Shown here: in pieces, positions 9,767 through 21,899 of the stretch
Position numbering within the stretch: the stretch's first letter is position 1
Layout of the letters: every line of letters starts with the position of its first letter
Assembly (NCBI GenBank): GCA_037176885.1
Contig: JAWWNJ010000003.1
Location: forward strand, 186,001 to 250,000
Reading direction: 5' to 3'
From: Favolaschia claudopus
Lineage: Eukaryota; Basidiomycota; Agaricomycetes; Agaricales; Mycenaceae
DNA length: 64,000 bases
The notes under the pieces: generated by a model
What the model was told of the DNA's origin: nothing
What the model saw: only the letters and a program-made list of their open reading frames with translations
Databases searched by the model: none
Translations under genes and position numbers: made by a program

Positions 9767-12745
9767 ATGTCTCTTCCACCCCGAGGCCACTGCCTCAATC
9801 CGGACTGCCGCTCGTCTGAAATGTGCGCTGGATTCATATACCAAGACTCTCCTAACAGTGTACTCTCTCTCCTTTCCTCCACAAGCTGTCGTCTCACTTT
9901 TGCTTTTCATTTTAGTTTGTCGAACGGCCAAACAGTCTCAGTGCTGAATGTGATACACCCCTACGGCAACCACGCTGCGCTTCACCCCCAAAACATTGAC
10001 GGTGCCCCCCTTCGGTACGAGAATCTCAGTGCCGGGTGTGGAGGGCTTATTATCGTGTGTTGTGTTTCACCGCAATTTTTCTTTCCTGCTTTCTGACACT
10101 CAACAGCTCCCCCTGCCTCAGCGATTCAATCCTACACTCAAGTGCAGTTATTGTGGTAAGCCTTGGATGGCTCATAGCGCCGTGAGCAGCTTCAACTTGT
10201 GCGTCCATTTCTTCTATCCGCAGCCTTTGTCCCTTCTAAGCCTGATATCCAGGCTTCGAGCTCCTGAACCTGCGCTGAAAGCCGCCCCGCCGCATCGCAC
10301 CGTAGAAGCGAATCCTCTAGCCACATTTTCACACTCTCCCCCTCCCACTTCGTCTAATACAATCCACAATCCCTTTGCTACATAAGAAGAGTTCCAAATC
10401 CACGGTCGTTCCAACTTCCATTCCCTCTGCCCTTGATGCCGGCACCACCTCCACATTCCCTAAAGCTCCGGCAGCATCTTCATCCTCGTCTAATGTCTTT
10501 GCTCGATCCTCCGCCTTTCTCCTTCCACCGGCAGCTGCATTTGCGCATGTCCTCGACGCACCCATTGCAGATTTCTCCAAGCGAGTCAACTCTGCTGCTA
10601 CCGTGCAGACTCTACGGACTGAGAGCATGCAGCGACTGTCGCCTTCGCGCTCTCGCACAGCGTCCGGATCCCGCACCACTGGGTCGCGCCCCGAGGGTCC
10701 AGTCGAGGACACATATGAACCCCGCCCAAATTCGCACGTATATCAAATATGCATGCTGCCGTTCAAGGTGTGTCTTTTCTGCCCCTCGACTAGACGTTTC
10801 CTGACTTTTCACAGAACGAAAAACAATACTACGAGAACGGGGAACCTGTTTTCAGCAAGTACTCCATGTGTACTGCAGAGTCTCTCCCTCGTGTCCTCCG
10901 CACACTCTCCACGCATCACCTCGTCACCAACCTTCTCGTACACAACAATACGAACCTCTGGTCCAAGATCAACACTCATCTACTGCACCATCTTGAAGAC
11001 CACCGAATCCGTCTCACTCCTGCTTCCCCGTCGACCTCTGAGTCTGCAGAGTCGAGCGCTTACGAGCTCAGAGCGTGGGAGCTGCTCGTCTTCAGGGGCA
11101 GTCAAGCAGCAGAGAATCGCAGTCTGTACCTTCATTCTTTCGTCGAGCGTCAATGGGACTTCGATAACCTGGCGAAGCTTCTCAAGAAATGCCTTCATCC
11201 TGAGCATAAACATCTTGAGATGATGTTCGTCGGTACGTCTCTCAAATGCTGCTTCGCTTCGTTTTGCACAGAACCTGACAATGCTTCATACTAGCACCAA
11301 GATACGAGAATCTCCATGGCCCGCTAGGTCGGTTTGACATAGATCAGCATCCCTGCTTTCCGTGGTCGGTCTACTGGCCGTTTATGAGCGTGAAAGAAGG
11401 CCAGGCATGCAGTTGTATTAGCGGTTGTCCGGGCTACGAAGACGCCGAAGCTGAAGAGGTCAATTCTGACGACTCGGAAGAAGTCCTCGATGCACAGGTA
11501 GCAGTCATTTTCTTTTTCTACCACTCTGAGCATCCTCTCATCCTTTTCTGTCCCGCAGTTAGCTGTCGCTGCTAGAGCCCTTCGTTCTCGACCTCGCACC
11601 AAACGCTATGCCTCCAGATCACCCGAGGTATCATCTCTCTGATGCGAGTGCTTCATTTGATCTAACACTTTCTCTTCGTTAGATTGTGGAGGTCAAACGG
11701 CTCCGTGAGTGGTCTCCGGAGCAGGAGAACTTCCCGCCTACCGAGGAGCTCATGGGAACCATTCCTTCCCGTGTCCCCTCTCTTGTTCTTGCTCCGGAAG
11801 CGCAGGACGCACCGATCGCCGCACCTTCCGTTCAGGAACTTATTGCCGCTGAGCGCAGTAGCGGTGTCGCTCGTGTGCAGCCTTGGAGTGGTGACGACGT
11901 CCTTACCTGGCGCACGCACATATGCTGCAACGTCCCGACTAGCACACCCGAGAGCATGATCGCCCACGTTCATCGGCATGGGTCGAGTGAGACTGCTCCT
12001 CCCTTCGTCGCCCCTGCCGGTGTCCATCTCAATAATGTGGTGCCCGTTGCTGGGCTGTTAGACGGTCAAAGAACCTTTCGGATGTGAGTGTAGATTCTGA
12101 TTTCCTCACTTGATTCCTCTCATTGACTTCTTCCTCACAGCTATTCCACCAGCCCAAGTAATCCAGCGGCAACAGGTCAAGGCCCTGAACGTGCAATCCT
12201 AGTCCATGGACTCAGACTCAGCCTCACAGACAGCAAACGATGGGTCGACAGCGACGGAATGTACAAGCGCCCTCTTTTCCACAGTTTCGAAGGATACTTC
12301 GACAAATCCATTGTCTCTGCCTTCCGTGTTGACGGTGCCTGGGCTGCCCTCTACTTGATACAACTCGGAGTTGGGCCTGACCCCCTCTGCCCATTCCTCC
12401 TCATCGCTCTCTCGCAGAAAGATAGAGAATGGATATCCTCCCTGTCGCTGGAGTATATACATCATCTTGATCCGTCTGCCGCTCGAGCTCTCGCTCCGTG
12501 GTTTGCTTTGAAGGCGTCTGATACTGTCTCTATGGCAGACCTCCATCGCCACCCTGCTGTGATGCTCGTCATGGCCTATGTGCCCGGTGTCAATGTAAGC
12601 ATCCGATCTGTACCTTTGTCTACATCTCATCAATATCGCTCTGCACCTCAGCGTCCTATGCTCTTACTTCTTCACAAGGGCAGATCCTTACGGTGTGCCC
12701 GAGTTTGACGAGATGCGCAGAGGGTTTATGCTGTTGTTAGCTAAG
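9767..12745 (+). CDS. Multi-exon orphan protein with Cys-rich N-terminus and truncated HECT-like C-terminus
   Basis: The ATG at 9767 opens a Cys-rich N-terminus (HCLNPDCRSSEMCAGF, later LKCSYCGKPWMAH). Introns with good borders are 10055-10106, 10768-10814, 11233-11294, 11498-11558, 11628-11682 and 12084-12140, and splicing keeps the frame through all of the last five. The link near 10183-10384 is unresolved (a stop at 10381 versus the next frame). The mid-region is Ser/Pro-rich. The C-terminal part (GPERAILVHG, FRVDGAWAALYLI, GVGPDPLCPFLL, LDPSAARALAPWF) resembles what I recall as HECT-like domains of Agaricomycete orphan proteins. After a donor at 12595 the likely continuation (FTRADPYGVPEFDEMRRGF) is one frame off, and the rest of the domain, including any catalytic Cys, is absent. 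It is probably a 3'-truncated gene; a ubiquitin-ligase role is unproven. Confidence 0.6.
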
Positions 12746-15692
12746 AGGAAAACTCTTCTTAGTTATATCAAGAGCCCCCAGAGAAATAATCAATTATTTT
12801 TTTTTTCGACCCTCCGAGGTCGAACCACCCTCCCTGCCCTAGGTCTCGGCTTGACGGGCCGGCACACCCTTGCCCATACTGGTTGTTAGTAATTGATATT
12901 GTGCGAAAGACTCTTGCCCAAAATTACTTAGAACGTCAGGCTCATTAATCAAGTCTGTGGAGGATTATGTCCGGATAAGGCATACTGTCCTGATCCGATT
13001 TGATCCAACGTGTTCCGGTCAATGATGTGAATCAAACCTCGTTCTACTTCATCCTTGCACCCTCATTCAAGTCGACGAAGCCATCCTCTGAGTCTGAAAA
13101 TGCACGGCGGACCAAAAAAAGAGTGTGCAGGCCCCCAAAACAAGCTAATTTTGATCTTCTCACTTTCCCTTGAACACCCGTAATCTGCCCACCCCAACTA
13201 AGTACTCTACCTTACCCATACAATTAACAATACACCAACGAGTTGCTTCGTGTTCAAAAATAAAGGGGGTGTGATTTACTAGTTCTTGTCTCTTTGAGAC
13301 AGCATCAATGCTGGTTCTGAACATTGGAGCGTCTAGCCGAGATGCACTTCAATTGGCATTGTGTTGGTTGCACAAATATCAAGGTTCAAACTACTTCGAA
13401 ATTGGCCTGGAGTTTTGTTGGCAGACCACGTTCAATTTTTTAAGCCTGGTTGAATATAGCAAATGCCTGTTCCGTTTGAATCGAGATGTAATATTTGCTA
13501 AGCACAAGTTAAGCCTCCATTTTGTCAGATTTTGATACTTGTGAATCTCTCATTGTCAATGAAATAGGTACTCCCAGGTTTTGAGTTAGCATTCACACGA
13601 GGAAACGAGTCACCGTGAGCCAGACTTGAATAATAGGACGCGAGGATGGTGCACGGGGGAGGTGTTTGATTGGAATTCAAATCGTCTTCCTCTGCTTATC
13701 TTTTCACTACTTCTTCAATTCTGCTCAGGCTTACATTAGCGATTGACTTTGAATTGTAAGTTGAAGCTTGAACCCGAGCACAGCGGCTCAGGCTTGGTCG
13801 CCGAGTGTACGGCCGAGAAATGATTGAATATCCAACTTTTGGGCTCGTGTATGTTTGGTTCTCTACATAATGTAGTCAGATTAAGTGCGTAGTGTATCAA
13901 TGATTACTCTATTGTTTTAAACACTGAAGAGTACGAGTTTTGAAGCAATTGAAGTCTCAAAAAGTGATTCATCGGCTTTTTCGGACTCAGTGTGGGAACA
14001 GCCGAGGGATGTTCCGAAGAAATCTTGAATTCGATTGGCTGGATTATGTCCAAGGGAGGCAGTTGCTCCGAAAGGACATACCTCTTACCATATCTTGAAT
14101 ACCTTTGATTTGCCCAATCGAGACATAGAAATCAAGATTTTCCGGCGCTTTTGTGGGAGCTATAGAAGCTTTGGAGAGCTAATTTTTGGGTAACAGAGTC
14201 TCAGATACATGGTGAGTCTCTCTCTTTTCTCTCCTTTCTTCTCTCTCTTTTGCAACTTGCAAACTTGAATTCTCTCGGCTCTCCACAGACATAATTCATA
14301 AGCCGAACGTCAAGACGCGTCAATCACATGTCAGTGATTCCGCGTCAATGGCTTGGTCGCGTCAAGATTTAGCGCCGAATCGTGAAGTTGCCGCGTCAAA
14401 CCTGTTGTGTCGGCGCGTCGGCGCGTCAGTCCAGACGCGCGCCCCGTCAATGCGAATTTCCTGAAATGTCAATGATCGCACCTTCCGGCGTCAACCCCCA
14501 TTAGAATCCCACTTTATCGGCACGTCAAGATGGCACCGTCACCAAGACCTGCGTTCTAAAGTGACGCGCTTGAACATTGCGAAAACATTTTTCAGATTTC
14601 AAGTCCAATATACTCAGATATTCAGTCGCAGCTCGAAGGGATTGAGTCTGACAGCCTCCGAACCTCGCTGTTCGACTCTCGACGATTTCCAGCATCTTCC
14701 TGGAGTGATTCCTAACGCCTTTAGATCACATTATGCTGCAATGAGAAAGGATAATCCAGCCTACAGCAATTTATTTTGATTGCCGAATTGAACATGGTAC
14801 GGTACAGTACTCGTTCAAAAATTGGGACAATGCACCTACAAAAGACTTCTCTCAGTGCATTCAATTGGATATCAAGCTCCATTGAATAAGATGACTGAAT
14901 GTATGAGCCACCTGAGGAACATATTCGAAGTTCTCAACTGGGGAGTCACGGTTAGGTGAGCGCAGGATGGACGACGCTTTTCGTTGGATCAAATTCAGAA
15001 AGGGTCAAGGAAACATAGTGCATTATACTCTAAAGTCCCACCACACAATGTTCAAAATACCCGCGTCGGGTTCGATGGAGAGATCGACGCGTTGCGCGTC
15101 AATGTCCAAATGCGGCGCGTCCGTCATCAAAACGTCGCTCTACATGGCTGTCCCAGGCTCACAAAGCTGTTCAGATCATTGATAAATACAGTTCAGTGGC
15201 TGCGGTGACGTCCGAGCTAGCAAAGGAGGAGACCACTGGATCAACCGTACTCTATGGGTTTCTGGTGAATTTTGAGAAGAATAACGATATGTAGGGGCAG
15301 TTCTAGAGTACCCTAATTCAACTATTCATTGTCTGTATTATTCTTGCGAAGGAATCTTTGTGATTCTCGGTATATTACTTCAATCTGTGACACGACAAGC
15401 TGTTCACACTGAAATCACCTCAATTTCATATACTAACCTCCTTTTTTCTTTAGCTCAATCTTGTCTGGATATCTTCCTCTCTTTAATTTTTTAATTGCCA
15501 ACAGGATTGCTCAACCAGCCCACCGAGCGCGAATGCGTTCAACCGTGGGAATGTTCACAATAATCGCGTCGAAAACTTGAACCTTGAGTTTCAATGATGT
15601 GTTCTTCACTACAACTTTCCAACGGCTCGTAAAATTTAGGCAGGACACATGCAGCTTCATTATAGTGCAGTACTAATAGTAAACAAATTAAT
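12746..15692. other. Gene-free stretch, AT-rich, with two CGCGTCA-rich patches
   Basis: No frame with coding character on either strand. A pyrimidine tract lies at about 14215-14255. At about 14300-14530 the words GCGTCA, CGTCAA and GCGCGTC recur about ten times, and again at about 15060-15145. No terminal repeats were recognised. Confidence 0.5.
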
Positions 15693-17837
15693 CTAGGGAT
15701 AATTAGCAGCCGCAGTGATGACCGCGTCCCGATTGTTCTTTAAATAATCGGAGAAGGCGCGCGCCCGAAACTGGCGTGCATATTTGTCAGTAATGAAGCG
15801 CTGAACCAACGAAACATTCCAGCGCGGTTTTCGGCACAGCTCAAGAATGAGATTCACCACGTGCATCCGGCGGGTATTCTCATTCTTGGGCGCAGGAATG
15901 TTTCGACGCCATTTGGCACCCCAAGTCGTTGTCAATTCCTCAACCGAGATGAAACCGTCAACTCCCTCCTTCCATTCGACCCAGTAATCCCATATTCCAT
16001 CTGCGAAGGAATACTTGTAGCGCGGCAACCAATTGCCATCAACCCATTCCGGCGAATGTTTGCGGAAGCGATCCGCACCGTAACGTTGAAAATAAAATTG
16101 TTGGCGCTCTTCAGGTGATCCTGGAGTATAGGTTGAAGGCTGGGGAGTTGAGGAAGGAAGTGGAAAGACCGGGGTATGGAGCACAGCGAGTTGAGTTGAG
16201 GTCGGAGGCAAAGTAGCCGGCATCGGCACATTTGGGTGCGTGAAAGATGCTGCAATGAAGGCATCCAGAACCGGGTCAGGTGGGAACATGTCAAAAGGCA
16301 GGTCGGAGGTGTCGAAAGGGGGAGGGGTTGAATGTTTGGGCGCCGAATTGCTGGTTGTTACCGCTAACTCTGAGACTCCGTCGCTCAAACCTTCCGTAAG
16401 ATTTCCTACCGCAAGAGAAATAATTGAGCGCAAACTTTGAATCATATTGGCTGAGAAACATACCATGCGCGCGCTTCACGCGTTTCGTTCCAGCCACAAG
16501 CTCCAACAGTGTCTTCATTTGTCCCAGTTCATTGCGCATTGAAGCCATTTCATTGTGATAGTTTTGACGCTCACGTTCAAATGCGAGGTTCTTTGTAGCA
16601 AGCGCACCTTGAAGCGAGGCAACCAGATGTTGGGGAAGATTTTGGAAGGCAAGTCGAGCCGTCTCCTCTGCGGCATCGATAGCGGCAGTGGAAGAAGCGG
16701 CGAAATCGCGAAAGGAAGGGGAATTGAATGGTGTATATTTGAAAATCAGAGCATGGGGAGTTTGAGTGAAAATGACCGCTAGATCCTGCACCAAGATGCG
16801 ACGAAACCACAGCATGGCACTGAGAAATTGCCGCAGTGCAATGTCCTTAGCGAGAGTCGAGACGATTCGAGTGTTCGCGGCTTATCAATGCGGCGAGTTC
16901 GTCCTCAATCCACGGGAATATCTCCTCGGAAACATCGTTTGGAGGCTCTAATCCAGTCTATATTAAGCTTTGCAATTTTGCGAGGAAACGGAACGTACCG
17001 AGAACATCCCGAGCAACTCGGTAAAGCTCGGGCTTTAAACTATTGAAGAATGCAGCACCCAGCAGAGCGCCGACTGGTAGCGCACGATCGTAACAATTCT
17101 TGAACGAACCGCTCTCGTTCCAACCGCCTAATGCTCTTGTATCGCTTACACTCGCCCCAAACGATCGGCATGTCTGCGCCGCAAAAGGTCGGGCGCCGTG
17201 GGTTACTTTCGTGATTGAAACATCGTTCGCGCCATGCATCTGGATGACACGGTCATGATGCGCTTCAAAAATAGGTAATTGCATACTCAATTTCCAGCAG
17301 AAATGAAAACCTACCTTGATAGCTCATTTCTTCCTGCCCAATACCTGTCGAAAAGACATGGTAGGTGTACCAGTCACGTCGCCCATGCTCGATTTATCTG
17401 AGAAATCCGGCGAAAAATCCGGCACGGCAGAGCCCATGATGTGGAAATAACCGAACATCATCATCGCAACAGCACCAATGCCGCAAAGTTCAACGTGTTT
17501 ATGGCGGAGAACTCCGTGCTCATTGATGCGGCCGGTCTGCTTGTGTTTGGCACTATCTGCCAGTATCCCGAGAACCTAGACACCGAATTCTAAACGGATT
17601 TGCGGGAAATCATACGAGGAAAACAAATACCGGGGCTTCGGATTCATCTCCCAGCTGAATTGACGTCTTGAATAGGTCGGACCAAAGCAGTATTCGGGTA
17701 CTATCCCCGCGAAAAGCGGTCCCGGCTCCGAGCAACAGCATGGCGCGGTCACGTAAGCCAAGGTAGATGCGGAGTGGGCCGGAAAAATTTGTCAAACACC
17801 AGCTTGCACATTTCCGAAGCTCTGCAACAGTATAGGT

Positions 17838-18350
17838 TAGGGCCTTGTTTTTAATTCCCGGACCATTAATAAACGGTTTTTTAAATTCGGTTTCCAAACA
17901 GGCCGTTTATAAACCTGTTTATAAACCGAACCCTAAAATTTCGCAAAATCAAGGTTTTCAACGCGAATTTTCGCCAAAATCTCCTAGGGCTCCTCAATTA
18001 ACACTCTACGAACACTCTACCATGAATTCGAAGGCTTTCACTGTCAATTCAGAGCAGGCTACCATATTGTTCCAAATTAGGAAACCATCTACCCCCCGAA
18101 TATTAATTCTTGCAGACGATCTATGAGCAAATGGGTGCATGAATTAGCGATAGGAAGAGTATGATCTCCCCCCTTGAATATCATCACCCGGTTAGTCTCC
18201 TTTACTTCCTCAAAATGAGCAGAGTTTCTCTCACCTTACATCAGCTAGAAGAATTAAAAACCGATGAAACTGGCCGAGCGTTCAAAAAACCGGTTTATAA
18301 ACCAGTGTTTATAAACCGGTTTACAAACTGGATCAAAAAACAATGCCCTA
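17838..18350. mobile_element. 513-bp hAT-like MITE in a Crypton exon
   Basis: Ends TAGGGCCTTGTTTTT and, inverted, TAGGGCATTGTTTTTT, are flanked by the 8-bp duplication GTATAGGT at 17830-17837 and 18351-18358. Subterminal AAACCGGTTTATAAAC-type palindromic words occur several times. Non-coding. It interrupts the codons just after the intron that houses the miniature LTR element. Confidence 0.85.
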
Positions 18351-18411
18351 GTATAGGTATCTGAAAATTGTTATTAAGTCTCCATATACCACATAGAATG
18401 CCTAGGAACAC

Positions 18412-18585
18412 TGTTGAGCGCAAAAAATAGCCGAGTCGGCTCGAACAAGGAAAAGAGCGGGGAGAGGCGCGCGAAGGACGGCGAGGCACTCGAGGTGGAT
18501 GGAATCCGGGAAGAAGCACGTATATATCACGTGAGCTACATACGGCCATCAAGTACAGATGATGCGAGCTACATAAACTCCAACA
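18412..18585 (-). repeat. 3' LTR of the miniature element
   Basis: 174 bp, TGTTGAGCGC ... CTCCAACA on the plus strand. Identical by eye to 19257-19425 over its first 169 bp. Confidence 0.88.
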
Positions 18586-19243
18586 CTCCCACCTAGCGAG
18601 CAGCATCTACACAAGAAGGAAAGGAAGTATACTGGGGCTCCCACCGAATCAAAGGGATCTGCACGGGGGATAACCATGGAGAAAATCCAGGGATGCGAGG
18701 GAGAAAGACTCGAGGTCATCGAGCAGACCGAACTGTTGCTGAAATCATCCAGACCGCAAATTGCGGCACAAGGATCGAGGTTGAACGTTGCTGGAATGGC
18801 TACGCCCAATGGTCCACACACACTGGACCTGGAAATGTTCTTCAGAGGCATAGAAGCCTCGAGGGAGAGGGCCGACTTGAGCCATAGAGGCAGGGTAGGC
18901 GAGAAGGGCGGGATGTCACTGGAATGGCGGCACAACGGGCCTTCAGGGTTATCCAACGCAAGCATGTGGGAGGAGGCGGATGCCAGAGCATCGTGTTCGA
19001 GTGGAGTGCCGAGCACTGTCGTCGTTGTGTCTCGGTCAAGGGGAGAGCTGGTGAGTTGTTGTGGCCAATGAAAGAAACAGCTATAAGGGTAGGGTGTGTG
19101 GTCGAGTATGTGGGCCAAAATGGGATGAGGATGATTGAAGCAACCAGGGGGGAAACCTGTGAACGGAGTGGGATAGAAAAACGAGGGGAGAAGCAATGAT
19201 GACGTGGCAGAAGATGCACTGGTCAGAGCGGGCAAGAAGGGCC

Positions 19244-19256
19244 GGGGCCCATAACC
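19244..19256 (-). promoter_or_regulatory. Primer-binding site of the miniature LTR element
   Basis: Minus strand GGTTATGGGCCCC abuts the 5' LTR. It complements the tRNA-iMet anticodon arm as in the copia element at 6644-6656. Confidence 0.8.
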
Positions 19257-20014
19257 TGTTGAGCGCAAAAAATAGCCGAGTCGGCTCGAACAAGGAAAAG
19301 AGCGGGGAGAGGCGCGCGAAGGACGGCGAGGCACTCGAGGTGGATGGAATCCGGGAAGAAGCACGTATATATCACGTGAGCTACATACGGCCATCAAGTA
19401 CAGATGATGCGAGCTACATAAACTCTAGTCTCTCGTAGACAGACGCTCTAGTATCTTGTGTCTCGTACCTCGACAGATATAGAGTCTGTTACTTACCGCG
19501 GGGGTCCGACCGGAGTGCGTTCTTATTACATAATCTGTCAGAAGTTTCATCACGTGCTGCATACGTGTTGCCTGGCTCAGGCCTGTTTCCTGCTGCAGTT
19601 GTGCTGCAGAGCGACGTATCTCCTCTCGGGTACTCTTTCCGAGTCGTTATATGCACTGTCAAGCCGAATCCACATCCAGGAGCTGATCAAAAGATGCTGT
19701 TTACAGTACCTAGATCTAAAAAAAAAAGTTATATATGAGGTAAGTACTCCAGTAAATCACAAAGTTTGGCAAAAGTGCTCTCTTAGGTTGCTCTTATCCT
19801 CGAATTCAACTCGAATGATATGACTATGGCCCGACCTTTGCCGTGCATGGCCGTACAAGGCCGTACGCCAACCATCCACGTCCTGCACGTCCCCCCACAG
19901 TCCCCCCACCTCAACGTGGCAGATGCACGTGGCCCAATTGTTGACAGATTATGTAATAAGGGTGCACTCCGGTCGGACCCCCGCGGTAACTACTAGACTA
20001 CATAAACTCCAACA
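19257..20014 (-). repeat. 5' LTR of the miniature element, with an insertion
   Basis: LTR sequence at 19257-19425 resumes at 19998-20014 and ends with CTCCAACA before the target duplication AACAC. The 572 bp between are foreign. Confidence 0.85.
19426..19997. mobile_element. Insertion with long internal inverted repeats in the miniature element's LTR
   Basis: The 12-bp CTACATAAACTC is duplicated on both sides (19414-19425, 19998-20009). Inverted repeats of about 50 bp, containing ACCGCGGGGGTCCGACCGG and ATTACATAATCTGTCA, lie at about 19490-19541 and 19938-19990. The left one is set inward by about 60 bp. Class unknown; no coding capacity. Confidence 0.7.
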
Positions 20015-20283
20015 AACACACCAAGAGAGCTGCCAGCCGCTTTGGTAATTTGCGCCTTCTCTACGCGCTTCGGTTTGTCGTGTTTGGCAGCTGATTCGAA
20101 TTGCCGGATGCGCGAATCACTTCGCAACGAGATCTGCGCTTCAGCGCAGTCTTTGTAGAGATGCTGTGAATTGAAGCGATATGATTCCAGAGCCGTAATG
20201 ACTCCAGAAATCTGCGAGCGTCCAACGCTCGAGCCAGCGATTGTGCCAGCCCCGCGCTTCTTCTAAAATATTGATAGAGAGAT

Positions 20284-21899
20284 CAAGGGGGCACCGGCAA
20301 TCCAACCGGCGACTAAGGGCTAGTTAGTTAGTCCGGCCGTCAGGCGGGAAAAAAAAAAATTTGACCCCCAAGTTTGTGGGCGGGAATGAGCTTCTGGTAG
20401 TCTATTTGAGTGAGAATCACTGTGTTTGAGCTCTACATGTAGCTTTTCAGAGGATATAGTGCTACTCCTCTGTAGTCAGTCTCAATGTGGCTTTGTTTGG
20501 TGGAGCTGTCAACCTGATGTAGACTCTTTCGGCTTTACACCACCACCACCACCGTCCAACGGTGAGGATTTGCTCGTGGTGAGATTTACGCATCGGCTAC
20601 TCGTTGGTGCAGAAATCACCGTCACCAACACCAACACCATCCTCCTTCACCTTGAGTGACTCGAGTCTTGCGCTGTCAAAATATCTGGTCGACACCACCG
20701 CACGCCGACATGGATTCCGTCTCTCCATCATTCCCGCGACGCTCTCATTATCATTCGGAACGGCCTTGGGTGCCTTCTCACTTTCCTGACCGGAACGACA
20801 GATCGGCTTGTGCGAGGTTTAGGTTGGCTCGCAAACGACGTACATACGCCGCTTCCCCGTCGTCCTGCCCTGCAGCGATTTCCAGCGAAGTAAAGCTCTG
20901 GCGTGAAGTGCTCTCACTACGACAGCAGTTCAATGAGCTGTCAGCTCTCACGCTGCACTGCTGAAGTTACAGGACAATTCACCGCCAATGCTGCCCTCAT
21001 TCCTCACCCAGCACAAACCTCCCTCGACTGCTGCGCACCCGATCCCCGAGTTAGGCGACGCCACCATTGACATCGGTGACGAGCCCGCTCCCGTGGCGCA
21101 GCCACTGCAGTCAGTCCACCGTGTCAGACGCACCCATTCCTCCCCTTCCAAGTGCAACAGAACCACCCTTGCCGATCATGCAAGCATCGGAGATACCTTC
21201 CTCCACTGCCCATTCCCGTCCCCGACCACTCCGTGACGCAGATATCGCTCTGCCAAAACTTCGCGGGATGTTCAATCGGACTCGGAAGAAGGCTTCACCG
21301 TCTTAGCTTTGCAGGACGGGAAAGAGCTTATCGATGGAATTTTTTAATGGAACTTTGTGTGCCAGAGCACTTTGGCAAACGGTGAAAAATCGTTTTTTTC
21401 TTCAGCTAACGCGTACCCAAATTTTGGTTGTGGAGCCGCAAAACAGTGGGCAGCCCACTGTAGTTTTTCACCAAACTCGCTTAGTTTTTCGAACTGAAAT
21501 TTGATTTTCACCGTTTGCCAAAATGCTCTATTTACGCATTTCTCATTACCATTTCTTCACGACGAGTTAGCGCGGTATATTAGTTTATACTTATTTACCG
21601 GAGTCTTATGTAGACGGAGCTAACCAAATAAACCTGTTACCTGTTGCCATGTTTTGCCTTCTAAAGAAGGATGTAAGCATCCAGTCGGGTCTGGATACTC
21701 TTCTCCAGACAATAGAACAGTAACTGGCCCTTCAATAAATTTATTTGTGGGATGAACTTCAGATCAACGCAGTCCGGCGACTTAACCGTGAGAACATATT
21801 GCCGTATATAGTGCTTACGTTAGTTAGTTAGTCCAGCCCAGAGGTCGGAAAAGAAAAAAACGGCCCTATATATTTTTTTAGAATGCCGGTGCCCCCTTG
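20284..21899. mobile_element. 1.6-kb non-autonomous hAT-like element in a Crypton intron
   Basis: Terminal repeats CAAGGGGGCACCGGCA and the inverse TGCCGGTGCCCCCTTG are flanked by the 8-bp duplication AGAGAGAT (20276-20283, 21900-21907). A TTAGTTAGTTAGTCC segment followed by an A-rich tract occurs near both ends in the same orientation (about 20321 and 21818), an unusual direct subterminal repeat. There is no hAT transposase. A plus-strand segment from ATG 20709 (MDSVSPSFPRRSHYHSE) reads like a protein start and could be captured host sequence, but it soon stops. Confidence 0.85.

Larger units (their letters stand above)
18412..20014 (-). mobile_element. Miniature copia-type LTR retrotransposon (TRIM-like) in a Crypton intron
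   Basis: Direct repeats 18412-18585 (174 bp) and 19257-20014 (same LTR carrying a nested insertion) flank about 670 bp of internal sequence. Target duplication AACAC lies at 18407-18411 and 20015-20019. Read on the minus strand, the LTR starts TGTTGGAG and ends CAACA. The primer site GGTTATGGGCCCC (19244-19256) matches the tRNA-iMet anticodon region, and a GGTGGGAG purine tract precedes the 3' LTR. No Gag, PR, IN or RT motif is present, so it must be mobilised in trans, plausibly by copia machinery. It landed beside the 5' splice site of the Crypton intron. Confidence 0.88.

Noticed and set aside
18549..19397. 282-codon minus-strand open frame across the miniature LTR element
   Set aside because: It starts inside one LTR and ends inside the other, has no Gag or Pol motif and a Pro/Ser/Leu-skewed composition. 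It is best seen as chance openness of a short non-coding element.
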